From: Roseateles puraquae
GTDB taxonomy: Bacteria; Pseudomonadota; Gammaproteobacteria; Burkholderiales; Burkholderiaceae_C
Direction of reading: 5' to 3'
DNA: 64,000 bases
NCBI RefSeq assembly: GCF_002205845.1
Contig: NZ_NISI01000004.1
Location: 170,619 to 234,618 of the forward strand
Shown here: positions 16,796 to 24,600 of the stretch, piece by piece
How the letters are laid out: the number at the start of each line of letters is the position of its first letter
How positions within the stretch are numbered: position 1 is the stretch's first letter
The notes under the pieces: model-generated
The model's database searches: none
Seen by the model: the letters and a program-made list of their open reading frames with translations, nothing else
What the model was told of the DNA's origin: nothing
Made by a program: the position numbers and the translations under genes

Positions 16796-18514
16796 ATGTA
16801 TCAGTACACCGACTTCGACCGCCGCTTCGTCCGCGCCCGCGCTGCGCAGTACCGCGACCAGCTGGAACGCCATCTGCGTGGCGAACTGGGCACCGACGAG
16901 TTCCGCGCCCTGCGCCTGCAGAACGGCTGGTACATCCAGCGCCACGCGCCGATGCTGCGCGTGGCCATCCCCTACGGCGAGCTCTCCAGCCGCCAACTGC
17001 GCCAGCTCGCGCGCATCGCCCGCGACTACGACGTGGTGACCGAGGGCCCGTTCAAAGGCCAGGGCGGCTACGGCCACTTCACGACGCGGCAGAACCTGCA
17101 ATACAACTGGATTCCGCTGGACAAGAGCGCCGACGTGATGGACCTGCTGGCCGAGGTCGACATGCACGGCATCCAGACCAGCGGCAACTGCATCCGCAAC
17201 ATCACGAGCGATGCCTTCGCCGGCATCGCGCCCGACGAGCTCATCGACCCGCGCCCCTACTGCGAGATCCTGCGCCAGTGGAGCACGCTGCACCCCGAGT
17301 TCGCCCACCTGCCGCGCAAGTTCAAGATCGCCGTCAGCGGCGCGGCGGAGGACCGCGCGGCCATCGGCTGGCATGACATCGGCCTGCAGCTGAAGAAGAA
17401 CGCCGCCGGCGAGGTCGGCTTCCAGGTGTTCGTCGGTGGCGGCATGGGCCGCACGCCCATCCCAGGTGTGGAGATCAACGGCTTCGTGCCCTGGCAGCAG
17501 ATCCTCGTCTACATCGAGGCCATCGTGCGCTGCTACAACCTCGCCGGCCGACGCGACAACCTCTACAAGGCCCGCATCAAGATCCTCGTGAAGGCCGAAG
17601 GGCAGAAGTTCTTCGACGCGGTCAACGCCGAGTTCGCCCGCATCCTGGCCGACGACCCGGCCGGCCACGAGCAGATCATTCCGCAGGCGGAGCTGGACCG
17701 CGTGAAGGCGAGCTTTGTCGACCCCGAGGGTGTGCAGGCCACGGGCGAGCTGGCGATCACCGGCTCCAGCGACCCGGCCTACGGGCGCTGGCTGCAGCGC
17801 AATGTGCATGGCCACCGTGTGGCCGGCTACCGCGCCGTCACGCTGAGCCTTAAGCGCGTGGGCATCCCGCCGGGCGACACCACCGCAGATGTGATGGACA
17901 CCGCAGCGGCCCTGGCCGACCAGTTCAGCCACGGCGAGCTGCGCGTGAGCCACCGCCAGAACCTCGTGCTGCCCTGGGTGAAGGCCAGCGACCTGCCCGA
18001 GCTCTTCCAGGCGGCCCGCGCTGCCGGCTTCGCCACGGCCAACGCCGGCCTGCTGACCGACCAGATCGCCTGCCCCGGCGGCGACTACTGCGCGCTGGCC
18101 AACGCCCGCTCGCTGCCCCTGGCTGCCGAGATCGCCGAGCGCTATCAAGACGCCGACGAGCTGGAAGACCTCGGCGAGATCGACCTGCACATCAGCGGCT
18201 GCATCAACTCCTGCGGCCACCACCACAGCGGCCACATCGGCATCCTCGGCGTCGACAAGGACGGCGCCGAGTGGTACCAGCTCACGCTCGGCGGCAGCGA
18301 CGGCTCCACGCTCTCGGGCGCCACGACGCCGGGCAAGGTCATCGGGCCGAGCTTTGCCGCCGACGAGATCGCGGACGCCATCGAGGCCGTCATCGAGACC
18401 TTCAAACGCGAGCGCCGGGCGGGCGAGCGCTTCATCGACGCCGTGAAGCGCCTGGGGCTGGACCCCTTCAAGACGGCCGCCAACGCCGTGCGTGTGTCGA
18501 CTGCCAAGGCCTGA
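16796..18514 (+). CDS. cysI: Sulfite reductase hemoprotein (nitrite/sulfite reductase family)
   Basis: A 572-residue siroheme [4Fe-4S] enzyme that reduces sulfite to sulfide with six electrons. The two ferredoxin-like half-domains and siroheme-binding regions are visible: 'GHFTTRQNLQYNWIPLDKSA' in the first half and 'LRVSHRQNLVLPWV' in the second. The cluster ligands are CPGGDYC (C-x5-C) and CINSC (C-x3-C) in 'DLHISGCINSCGHHHSGHIG'. No CysJ flavoprotein gene is nearby; instead a ferredoxin and a ferredoxin-NADP reductase lie at the end of the cluster, so a ferredoxin-dependent enzyme is likely. ATG 16796 is 2 bases after the transporter stop. Confidence 0.92.
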   Translation: MYQYTDFDRRFVRARAAQYRDQLERHLRGELGTDEFRALRLQNGWYIQRHAPMLRVAIPYGELSSRQLRQLARIARDYDVVTEGPFKGQGGYGHFTTRQNLQYNWIPLDKSADVMDLLAEVDMHGIQTSGNCIRNITSDAFAGIAPDELIDPRPYCEILRQWSTLHPEFAHLPRKFKIAVSGAAEDRAAIGWHDIGLQLKKNAAGEVGFQVFVGGGMGRTPIPGVEINGFVPWQQILVYIEAIVRCYNLAGRRDNLYKARIKILVKAEGQKFFDAVNAEFARILADDPAGHEQIIPQAELDRVKASFVDPEGVQATGELAITGSSDPAYGRWLQRNVHGHRVAGYRAVTLSLKRVGIPPGDTTADVMDTAAALADQFSHGELRVSHRQNLVLPWVKASDLPELFQAARAAGFATANAGLLTDQIACPGGDYCALANARSLPLAAEIAERYQDADELEDLGEIDLHISGCINSCGHHHSGHIGILGVDKDGAEWYQLTLGGSDGSTLSGATTPGKVIGPSFAADEIADAIEAVIETFKRERRAGERFIDAVKRLGLDPFKTAANAVRVSTAKA

Positions 18515-18521
18515 GGTTTCC

Positions 18522-19016
18522 ATGAAGTTCATCAACGCCACCACCTGCCCCTGGAAGCACGCCATCGGTGAAGACGGCCCCAAGCCCGACCCCGATCCGG
18601 CGCCCTACCGCCTGCTCACGCTGGAGCAATGGCACGCCGTGCGCGCGCACTGGGGGGCTGACGTGAAGGTCGCCATCGAGTTCCCGAACGACGCCGACAT
18701 TCATCAGCTCGCACCCGACCTGCATCGCATCGCGCTGATCGTGCTTGACTTCCCGAAATGGACCGACGGCCGCGCCTACAGCCAGGCTCACCTGCTGCGC
18801 ATCCGCCACAAGTACACCGGCGCCATCCGCGCGCGCGGCGAAGTGCTCGTGGACATGATGCAGTTGCTGGCCCGCACCGGCTTCGACGAAGTCGTGCTGC
18901 GCGGCGACCAATCGCAGGCAGCCGCCCAGAAGGCCCTGGAGCTGTTCGCCCCCGTCGGCTTCTACCAGGGCGACGTGGCCGAGACCCGGCCGTGGTTCCT
19001 CAGGAGCGCCGCGTGA
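18522..19016 (+). CDS. DUF934 protein of the cys cluster
   Basis: A 164-residue soluble protein (MKFINATTCPWKHAIGEDG...) of the DUF934 family, found almost always between sulfite reductase and PAPS/APS reductase genes in proteobacteria. Typical segments are 'VAIEFPNDADIHQLAPDLHR', 'IALIVLDFPKWTDGRAYSQA' and 'LRGDQSQAAAQKALELF'. Biochemical role is not established; the genomic link suggests an accessory part in sulfite reduction. It starts 7 bases after cysI, and its stop overlaps the GTG of cysH (GTGA at 19013-19016). Confidence 0.88.
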   Translation: MKFINATTCPWKHAIGEDGPKPDPDPAPYRLLTLEQWHAVRAHWGADVKVAIEFPNDADIHQLAPDLHRIALIVLDFPKWTDGRAYSQAHLLRIRHKYTGAIRARGEVLVDMMQLLARTGFDEVVLRGDQSQAAAQKALELFAPVGFYQGDVAETRPWFLRSAA

Positions 19017-19768
19017 GCGATGTGAGCAGCCTCCCCTGGGCGGCCGCGCCTGCAGCGGGCAACGCCATCGGCCTGTACGCCAAATGGTCGCCGGCGCTCG
19101 ACGGCAAGGTCGAGGCCGCCCTGCAGCGCCTGCGCGACGCGCATGCGGAGCACGGCGCCGGCTTGGTGCAGAGCAGCAGCCTGGGCGTGGAAGACATGGT
19201 CATCACCGATCTGATCGCGCGAGCGCAGTTGCCCGTGGACATCGCGACGCTGGACACCGGCAAGCTGCACGCCGAGACCCTGGCGCTGATCCCGGCCATC
19301 GGCGAGCGCTATGGCCGCACGGTCGCCGTGTTCAAACCCGTGGCCGAGGCCGTCATCACCTTCGTCAAGCGCGAGGGCGAAGACGCGATGTACAAGAGCA
19401 TCGACCTGCGCAAGGCCTGCTGCGGCGTGCGCAAGATGGAGCCGCTGGGCCGCATGCTCGCCGGCCGCACGGCCTGGATCACCGGCCTGCGCCGCGAGCA
19501 GAGCGGCGCCCGCGGTGACGTGGGCTTTGACGAGAACGACGGCCAGGGCCGCCGCAAGATCAGCCCGATCGCCGACTGGACCTGGGCCGAGGTCTGGGCC
19601 TACGTCGAGAAGTACGCCGTGCCCTACAACCCGCTGCACGACCAGTTCATGCCCAGCATCGGCTGCGCGCCCTGCACCCGCGCGATCGCGGTGGGCGAGG
19701 ACTTCCGCGCCGGCCGGTGGTGGTGGGAGGACTCTTCAAAGGAGTGCGGTCTGCACGCGAAAGGCTGA
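19013..19768 (+). CDS. cysH: Adenylyl-sulfate (APS) reductase
   Basis: A 251-residue reductase of the PAPS/APS family making sulfite from activated sulfate. It has 'SSSLGVEDMVITDLIARAQL', 'IATLDTGKLHAETLALIPA', and the catalytic C-terminal ECGLHAKG. Two cysteine pairs, 'KACCGVRKMEPL' and 'GCAPCTRAIAVG', are the [4Fe-4S] ligands that mark the APS-using, iron-sulfur type rather than the E. coli PAPS type. There is no CysC kinase gene in the cluster, which fits direct use of APS. Start is GTG 19013, coupled to DUF934. Confidence 0.92.
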   Translation: MSDVSSLPWAAAPAAGNAIGLYAKWSPALDGKVEAALQRLRDAHAEHGAGLVQSSSLGVEDMVITDLIARAQLPVDIATLDTGKLHAETLALIPAIGERYGRTVAVFKPVAEAVITFVKREGEDAMYKSIDLRKACCGVRKMEPLGRMLAGRTAWITGLRREQSGARGDVGFDENDGQGRRKISPIADWTWAEVWAYVEKYAVPYNPLHDQFMPSIGCAPCTRAIAVGEDFRAGRWWWEDSSKECGLHAKG

Positions 19769-19857
19769 AGAAGCACAGCCACAGAGGCACAGAGACACCG
19801 AGAAGCTCAATGCCCGCCGCCGGCGCCACGAAGCGCCACGAATGGATCTGAATTGAC
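19769..19857. repeat. Spacer with simple CACAGAG-type repeats
   Basis: The 89-bp gap between cysH and cysD holds purine-rich iterations (AGCACAGCCACAGAGG, then CACAGAGACACCGAG) at about 19771-19803 and a duplicated GCGCCACGAA at about 19824-19841. These are unlike the compact or overlapping junctions elsewhere in the operon and look like a dispersed low-complexity repeat. No promoter or terminator is evident. Confidence 0.5.
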
Positions 19858-20823
19858 ATGAACGCCGCCGTGAAACCCGAACAACTCATTGCCGACGTCG
19901 ACCACGCTCATCTGGACGCGCTGGAAGAGGAGGCCATCTTCATCCTGCGCGAGGTGGCCGCGAGCTTCGAGCGCCCCGCCCTGCTCTTCTCGGGCGGCAA
20001 GGACAGCTGCGTCGTGCTGCGCCTGGCCGAGAAGGCCTTCAAGATGAAGAATGCCGCCCACCCGAGCGGCTACTCGGGCGCGCTGCCCTTCCCGTTGGTG
20101 CACATCGACACCGGTCACAACTTCCCGGAGGTCATCACCTTCCGCGACCAGCGCGTGGCCGAGATGGGCGAGCGCCTGGTGGTGGGCCACCTGGAAGACA
20201 GCATCGCCCGCGGCACCATCCGCCTGGCCCACCCACTGGAAAGCCGCAACGGCCACCAGACGGTGACGCTGCTGGAGACCATCGAGGAACACAAGTTCGA
20301 CGCGCTGATCGGCGGCGCCCGCCGCGACGAAGAGAAGGCACGCGCCAAGGAGCGCATCTTCAGCCACCGCGACAGCTTCGGCCAATGGCAGCCCAAGGAG
20401 CAGCGGCCCGAGCTGTGGACCCTGTTCAACACCCGCATCCGCCCGGGCGAGCACTTCCGCTGCTTCCCCATCAGCAACTGGACGGAGCTGGACGTGTGGC
20501 TCTACATCGCCCGCGAGAACATTCCGCTTCCCAACATGTACTACGCCCACGAGCGCCAGGTGATACGCCGCAAGGGCCTGCTGGTGCCGCTGACCGACGT
20601 CACGCCGCCCGAGGCCGGCGAGACGGTCGAGACAGCCACCGTGCGCTTTCGCACCGTCGGCGACATGACCTGCACCTGCCCGGTGGAGAGCCCGGCGGCC
20701 AATGCGACCGAAGTCGTGGCCGAGACGCTGACCGTGACCGTCAGCGAGCGCGGCGCCACGCGCATGGACGACCGCACATCCGAAGCTTCCATGGAGAAGC
20801 GCAAGAAGGAAGGGTATTTCTAA
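19858..20823 (+). CDS. cysD: Sulfate adenylyltransferase subunit 2
   Basis: A 321-residue catalytic subunit of ATP sulfurylase, forming APS from sulfate and ATP. The PP-loop is 'LLFSGGKDSCVVLRLAEKAF' (about 42-61); 'IDTGHNFPEVITFRD' and 'FDALIGGARRDEEKARAKER' are family signatures, with 'FPISNWTELDVWLYIARENI' toward the C-terminus. Length matches the roughly 300-residue family norm. It requires the GTPase subunit CysN, whose ATG at 20823 overlaps the CysD stop by one base. Confidence 0.95.
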   Translation: MNAAVKPEQLIADVDHAHLDALEEEAIFILREVAASFERPALLFSGGKDSCVVLRLAEKAFKMKNAAHPSGYSGALPFPLVHIDTGHNFPEVITFRDQRVAEMGERLVVGHLEDSIARGTIRLAHPLESRNGHQTVTLLETIEEHKFDALIGGARRDEEKARAKERIFSHRDSFGQWQPKEQRPELWTLFNTRIRPGEHFRCFPISNWTELDVWLYIARENIPLPNMYYAHERQVIRRKGLLVPLTDVTPPEAGETVETATVRFRTVGDMTCTCPVESPAANATEVVAETLTVTVSERGATRMDDRTSEASMEKRKKEGYF

Positions 20824-22109
20824 TGAAGGCGCTTCGGTTCCTCACCGCTGGTTCGGTGGACGACGGCAAGTCCACGCTGATCGGCCGCCTGCTGTTCGAC
20901 GGCCAGGCCATCCTCGCCGACCAGCTCGACACACTGGAGCGCCGCGCGGCCGGCCGCCCCATCGACCTCTCCCTGCTGACCGACGGCCTGGAGGCCGAGC
21001 GCGAGCAGGGCATCACCATCGACGTGGCCTACCGCTACTTCGCCACCAAGACGCGCAAGTTCATCATTGCCGACGCCCCCGGCCATGAGCAGTACACCCG
21101 CAACATGGTGACGGCCGCCGCGGGCAGCGATGCCGCCGTGGTGCTGGTGGACATCACCAAGCTCGACCTGACGCAGGACGAGGTCGTGCTGCTGCCGCAG
21201 ACACGCCGCCACTCGCTGCTGGCCCAACTGCTGCGCGTGCCGAGCCTGGTGTTCGCCGTCAACAAGATCGATGCGCTGGCCGACCCCGGCGCCGGTTTCG
21301 CGAAGGTGAAGGCTGCGCTCGACAAGTTCGCCGCCGCTGCCGGCCTGAACGTCGCGGCCACGGTGCCGGTGAGCGCCTTGCGGGGCGACAACGTCACACA
21401 GCCGCTGGATGCCGCCTGGTGGACGGGCGAGAGCCTGCTGCAGGTGCTGGAGCGCCTGCCGACCAGCACCGAGCGCACCGACGCACCGCTGTCCCTGCCC
21501 GTGCAGTACGTGCAGAAAGACGCCTACCAGAGCGCCGGCACCGGCTTCCAGCCGCGCGTGCTGTGGGGCCGCATCGCCCACGGTGCCGTCAAGGCCGGCG
21601 ACACCATTGAGGTGCTGCCGTCCAGGCAGACCGCCGTCGTCGCCGAGGTGCGCCTGGCCGGTGAAGTCGTCGGCAGCGCTCAGGCGGGTGATTCCGCCGG
21701 CCTGGTGCTCGACCGCCAGCTCGACGTGAGCCGCGGTGACTGGATCGTCACCCCCGGCTCGGCCTCGCAGACCAAGCACTTCCCCGCCACGCTGGCCTGG
21801 CTGGACACCGAAGCCGCCAAGCCGGGCCGCAAATACTGGGTGCGCCACGGCAACCGCTGGGTGCAGGCGCGCATCTCGGCCATCGACTCGGTACTGGACA
21901 TCCACACGCTGCAGCCGCAGGATGCGCATGAGCTGCCGGTCAACGCAATAGGCCGCGTGCAGATGGAAGTGCAGCACGAGCTGCCGGTAGAGCCCTTCGC
22001 CGACAACCGCGTCGGCGGCGCGCTGATCGTCGTCGACCCGGCCAGCCACCGCACCAGCGGCGCGCTGCTGGTGGACGTGCAGCCCGCCACTTCCGACGAG
22101 GCCTGGTGA
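20823..22109 (+). CDS. cysN: Sulfate adenylyltransferase subunit 1 (GTPase)
   Basis: A 428-residue EF-Tu-like GTPase that drives APS formation by CysD. G1 is 'GSVDDGKSTLIGRLLFD', the G2 region is 'EREQGITIDVAYRYF', G3 'IIADAPGHEQYTRNM' and G4 'FAVNKIDAL'. The C-terminal part carries beta-barrel domains ('GTGFQPRVLWGRIAHGAVKA'). There is no fused CysC APS-kinase domain, again consistent with an APS-reductase pathway. Start ATG 20823 overlaps the cysD stop, and the stop overlaps the next gene. Confidence 0.94.
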   Translation: MKALRFLTAGSVDDGKSTLIGRLLFDGQAILADQLDTLERRAAGRPIDLSLLTDGLEAEREQGITIDVAYRYFATKTRKFIIADAPGHEQYTRNMVTAAAGSDAAVVLVDITKLDLTQDEVVLLPQTRRHSLLAQLLRVPSLVFAVNKIDALADPGAGFAKVKAALDKFAAAAGLNVAATVPVSALRGDNVTQPLDAAWWTGESLLQVLERLPTSTERTDAPLSLPVQYVQKDAYQSAGTGFQPRVLWGRIAHGAVKAGDTIEVLPSRQTAVVAEVRLAGEVVGSAQAGDSAGLVLDRQLDVSRGDWIVTPGSASQTKHFPATLAWLDTEAAKPGRKYWVRHGNRWVQARISAIDSVLDIHTLQPQDAHELPVNAIGRVQMEVQHELPVEPFADNRVGGALIVVDPASHRTSGALLVDVQPATSDEAW

Positions 22110-22909
22110 TGACTGCCGGCCCGGGCCGCGTCGTCTTCGTCAGTGCCGGCCCCGGCGCGGCGGACCTGATCACCCTGCGCGGCGCCCGCTGGCTGGCGCT
22201 GGCTGACATCGTGCTGGCCGACGCGCTGGCCGACCCCGCCCTGCGCGACCTGGCGCCCCAGGCGCGCTGGCTCGACGTGGGCAAGCGCGGCTTCGAGCAT
22301 TCGGCCAAGCAGACCGAGATCAACGCGCTGCTGGTCAAGGCCGCGCGCGAGCATGCGCTGGTCGTGCGCCTGAAGGGCGGGGACGCCAGCGTCTTCGGCC
22401 GCCTGGAAGAAGAGCTGATCGCGCTGGCAGAAGCCGGCATTGACAGCGAGGTGGTGCCCGGCGTCACCGCGGCCCTGGCGGCCGCCGCCCAAGCCCAGCG
22501 GCCTCTCACCCGCCGCGGGCGCGGCCGCTCCGTGAGCCTGACCACCGCGATGACGGAGCGCGGTGAACTGCAGGCCGCCCGCACCGCCGACACCGAAGTC
22601 TTCTACATGGCCGGCCGCCAGCTCGCCGCCCTGGGCCGCCAGTTGCTGGCCGCGGGCTGGGCTGCCGACACGCCCACGCTCGTCGTCAGCCGCGCGGGCT
22701 GCGCCGATGCCATCACCAGCGAGCACGCCCTGGCCGACCTGGCCCGCGCCGCCCTGCTGCACCGGGGCCGCCCGACCGTCGTCACCGTGGGGACAGGCGC
22801 CGGGTTTGTCGGACATCAGGATCGAGGCCGCGCCGCGCCCCATAAAATCGCCGTTTCGCCTGAAATCGCCCCATTGAAGGCGCCCCTTACCTCCAAGAGC
22901 ACCTCATGA
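22109..22909 (+). CDS. cobA: Uroporphyrinogen-III C-methyltransferase (SUMT)
   Basis: A 266-residue S-adenosylmethionine-dependent methyltransferase making precorrin-2 for siroheme, the cofactor of CysI. Signatures: '[20 protein letters not shown]', '[17 protein letters not shown]' and '[19 protein letters not shown]'. It lacks the CysG oxidase/ferrochelatase part, which must be supplied elsewhere. Starts possible at GTG 22106 or ATG 22109. The enzyme should end near '[12 protein letters not shown]'; about 35 further residues of low complexity run through what looks like the fdxA promoter before the stop at 22907-22909. Confidence 0.9.
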   Translation: MTAGPGRVVFVSAGPGAADLITLRGARWLALADIVLADALADPALRDLAPQARWLDVGKRGFEHSAKQTEINALLVKAAREHALVVRLKGGDASVFGRLEEELIALAEAGIDSEVVPGVTAALAAAAQAQRPLTRRGRGRSVSLTTAMTERGELQAARTADTEVFYMAGRQLAALGRQLLAAGWAADTPTLVVSRAGCADAITSEHALADLARAALLHRGRPTVVTVGTGAGFVGHQDRGRAAPHKIAVSPEIAPLKAPLTSKSTS

Positions 22910-23229
22910 CCCACGTCGTCACCGAATCCTGCATCCGCTGCAAGTACACCGACTGCGTCGACGTCTGTCCGGTCGACTGCTTCCGCGAAGGCCCGAACTT
23001 CCTGACGATCGACCCGGACGAGTGCATCGACTGCGCCGTGTGCATCCCCGAGTGCCCGGTCAACGCCATCATGCCGGAGGAGGACGTCCCCGGCGATCAG
23101 GTCCACATGATCAAGATCAACGCGGACCTGGCCAAGAAATGGCCCAGCATCACCAAGCGCAAGCCTGCCCTGCCCGACGCCGACGAGTGGAAGGACAAGA
23201 CCGGCAAGCTGGACGAGTTGATCCGCTGA
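22906..23229 (+). CDS. fdxA: Ferredoxin FdxA ([3Fe-4S][4Fe-4S] type)
   Basis: A 107-residue 7Fe ferredoxin. Cluster ligands are in '[17 protein letters not shown]' (residues 9-25) and '[16 protein letters not shown]' (about 40-55), with the standard C-terminal extension '[20 protein letters not shown]'. It carries low-potential electrons. Its ATG overlaps the stop of the SUMT gene, and a ferredoxin-NADP reductase gene follows 40 bases on, so it is a good candidate for the electron donor of CysI. A TAAAAT box at about 22848, inside the 3' end of the upstream gene, may be its own -10 element. Confidence 0.95.
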   Translation: MTHVVTESCIRCKYTDCVDVCPVDCFREGPNFLTIDPDECIDCAVCIPECPVNAIMPEEDVPGDQVHMIKINADLAKKWPSITKRKPALPDADEWKDKTGKLDELIR

Positions 23230-23269
23230 CCTTGCGCCCCGAGGCCGGCACGCCGCCGGCCTGCCCTGC

Positions 23270-24340
23270 ATGACCTCCCCCGCCTCCGCGCCGACCGCCG
23301 CCCTGCGTGAGACCGACGCCCTCGTCATCGGCGCGGGCCCGGTGGGCCTCTTCCAGGTGTTCGAGCTTGGCCTGCTCGGCATCCGCGCCGACATGGTCGA
23401 CGCTCTGCCGCATGCAGGCGGCCAGTGCGCCGAGCTCTACGCCGACAAGCCCATCTACGACGTGCCCGGCCTGCCGGTGTGCAGCGGGCGCGAGCTGATC
23501 GAGCGACTGCAGCAGCAGATCCGCCCGTTCGCGCCAACGCTGCACCTGAGCCAGGAAGTGACCGCGCTGACGGCCCTGCCCGACGGGCGATTCCAGGTCG
23601 AATCGAGTGCTGGCACACGCTGGCTGGCGCGCACCGTCTTCATCGCCGCCGGGGTGGGCGCCTTCAGCCCCAAGCGGCTGCGCCTGGAGGGCGCCGAGGC
23701 GCTTGAAGGCCGGCAGGTCCATCATCATCTCGACAGCCTGGACGCCGCCGGCCAGCGCGTGCTGGTGCTGGGCGGCGAGGCGCCGGCCGTGGAGGCGGCG
23801 GTACAACTCGCTGAGGCCGGGCAAGCCGCCCAGGTGACGCTGGTGCACCGCAAAGATGCCTTCAAGGCACCGGCCGACCGACTGGCCCGGCTGCAGGCCC
23901 TGCGTGACGCAGGGCGGGTGCAGGTCGCGGTCGGCCAGCCGATGGCGCTGCGCATGGCGGGCGATCGCCTGCAGGGGCTCGACATCCTCGATGCCACCGC
24001 GCAGACCCAGCCCCTGCCCGCCGACCACCTCCTCGTGCGCCTGGGCCTGAGCCCGCGCCTGGGCGCGATCGCCGATTGGGGCCTGGCGCTGGAGCGCAAG
24101 CTGGTCACGGTGGATACCGCCCGCTTCGAGACCTCGCTGCCCGGCGTCTACGCCGTGGGCGACATCAACCACTACCCGGGCAAGCGCAAGCTGCTGGTGA
24201 GCGGCTTCCATGAAGCCACGCTGGCCGCCTTCGCCGCGGCCGAGCGCGTCTTCCCCGGCCAGCCCATCCACCTGCAATACACGACGACCAGCCCCAAGCT
24301 GCATGAGCGGCTGGGCGTGCCCACGCCCGGGCACGATTGA
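23270..24340 (+). CDS. Ferredoxin-NADP(+) reductase, thioredoxin-reductase-like
   Basis: A 356-residue FAD enzyme of the YumC-like (TrxR-type) ferredoxin reductase class. The FAD site is 'LVIGAGPVGLFQVFELGLLG'; 'HAGGQCAELYADKPIYDVPG' is the family hallmark and 'GVYAVGDINHYPGKRKLLVS' the second flavin motif. There is no redox-active CxxC, which separates it from true thioredoxin reductases. The NAD(P)-binding stretch reads 'VLVLGGEAPAVEAAVQLA', where a more usual GGGDSA-like motif is replaced by GGEAPA. Location after fdxA suggests it reduces that ferredoxin. Confidence 0.88.
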   Translation: MTSPASAPTAALRETDALVIGAGPVGLFQVFELGLLGIRADMVDALPHAGGQCAELYADKPIYDVPGLPVCSGRELIERLQQQIRPFAPTLHLSQEVTALTALPDGRFQVESSAGTRWLARTVFIAAGVGAFSPKRLRLEGAEALEGRQVHHHLDSLDAAGQRVLVLGGEAPAVEAAVQLAEAGQAAQVTLVHRKDAFKAPADRLARLQALRDAGRVQVAVGQPMALRMAGDRLQGLDILDATAQTQPLPADHLLVRLGLSPRLGAIADWGLALERKLVTVDTARFETSLPGVYAVGDINHYPGKRKLLVSGFHEATLAAFAAAERVFPGQPIHLQYTTTSPKLHERLGVPTPGHD

Positions 24341-24431
24341 CCGGCCATCGTCCCTTCAAGGCCCTGCCGCAGGCCACCATGACGGGCACCGCTAGAATCC
24401 GCCCGCGCTGACGACTCCGGTCGCCAGCCAC

Positions 24432-24520
24432 TCGCTAGGGGTGTTGCGCCCGCCACGGCCGGCGCGACTGAGACAGTCCCTTTGAACCTGATTGAGGTAA
24501 TCCTCGCGCAGGGAAGCAGC
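24432..24520 (+). ncRNA. TPP riboswitch (THI element)
   Basis: All conserved THI-box parts occur in order: AGGGGTGTT (24437-24445), GACTGAGACAG (about 24465-24476), CCCTTTGAACCTGATT (about 24478-24493), then GAGGTAATCCTCGCGCAGGG (from about 24494) and AAGCA. It binds thiamine pyrophosphate and in proteobacteria represses the downstream gene. The next gene, 80 bases on, is a TonB-dependent receptor. A TAGAAT hexamer at 24393-24398 could be the -10 box of the leader. The element is not followed by an obvious T-run terminator, so control of translation initiation is likelier. Confidence 0.92.
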
Positions 24521-24600
24521 CGATCAGCCGGGCTCCACTCGCTTCGTCTCCGGGTCCGTCGCGTTCTCGTTTGCCGACCTGCCATCGCTTCGTTTTCTCG

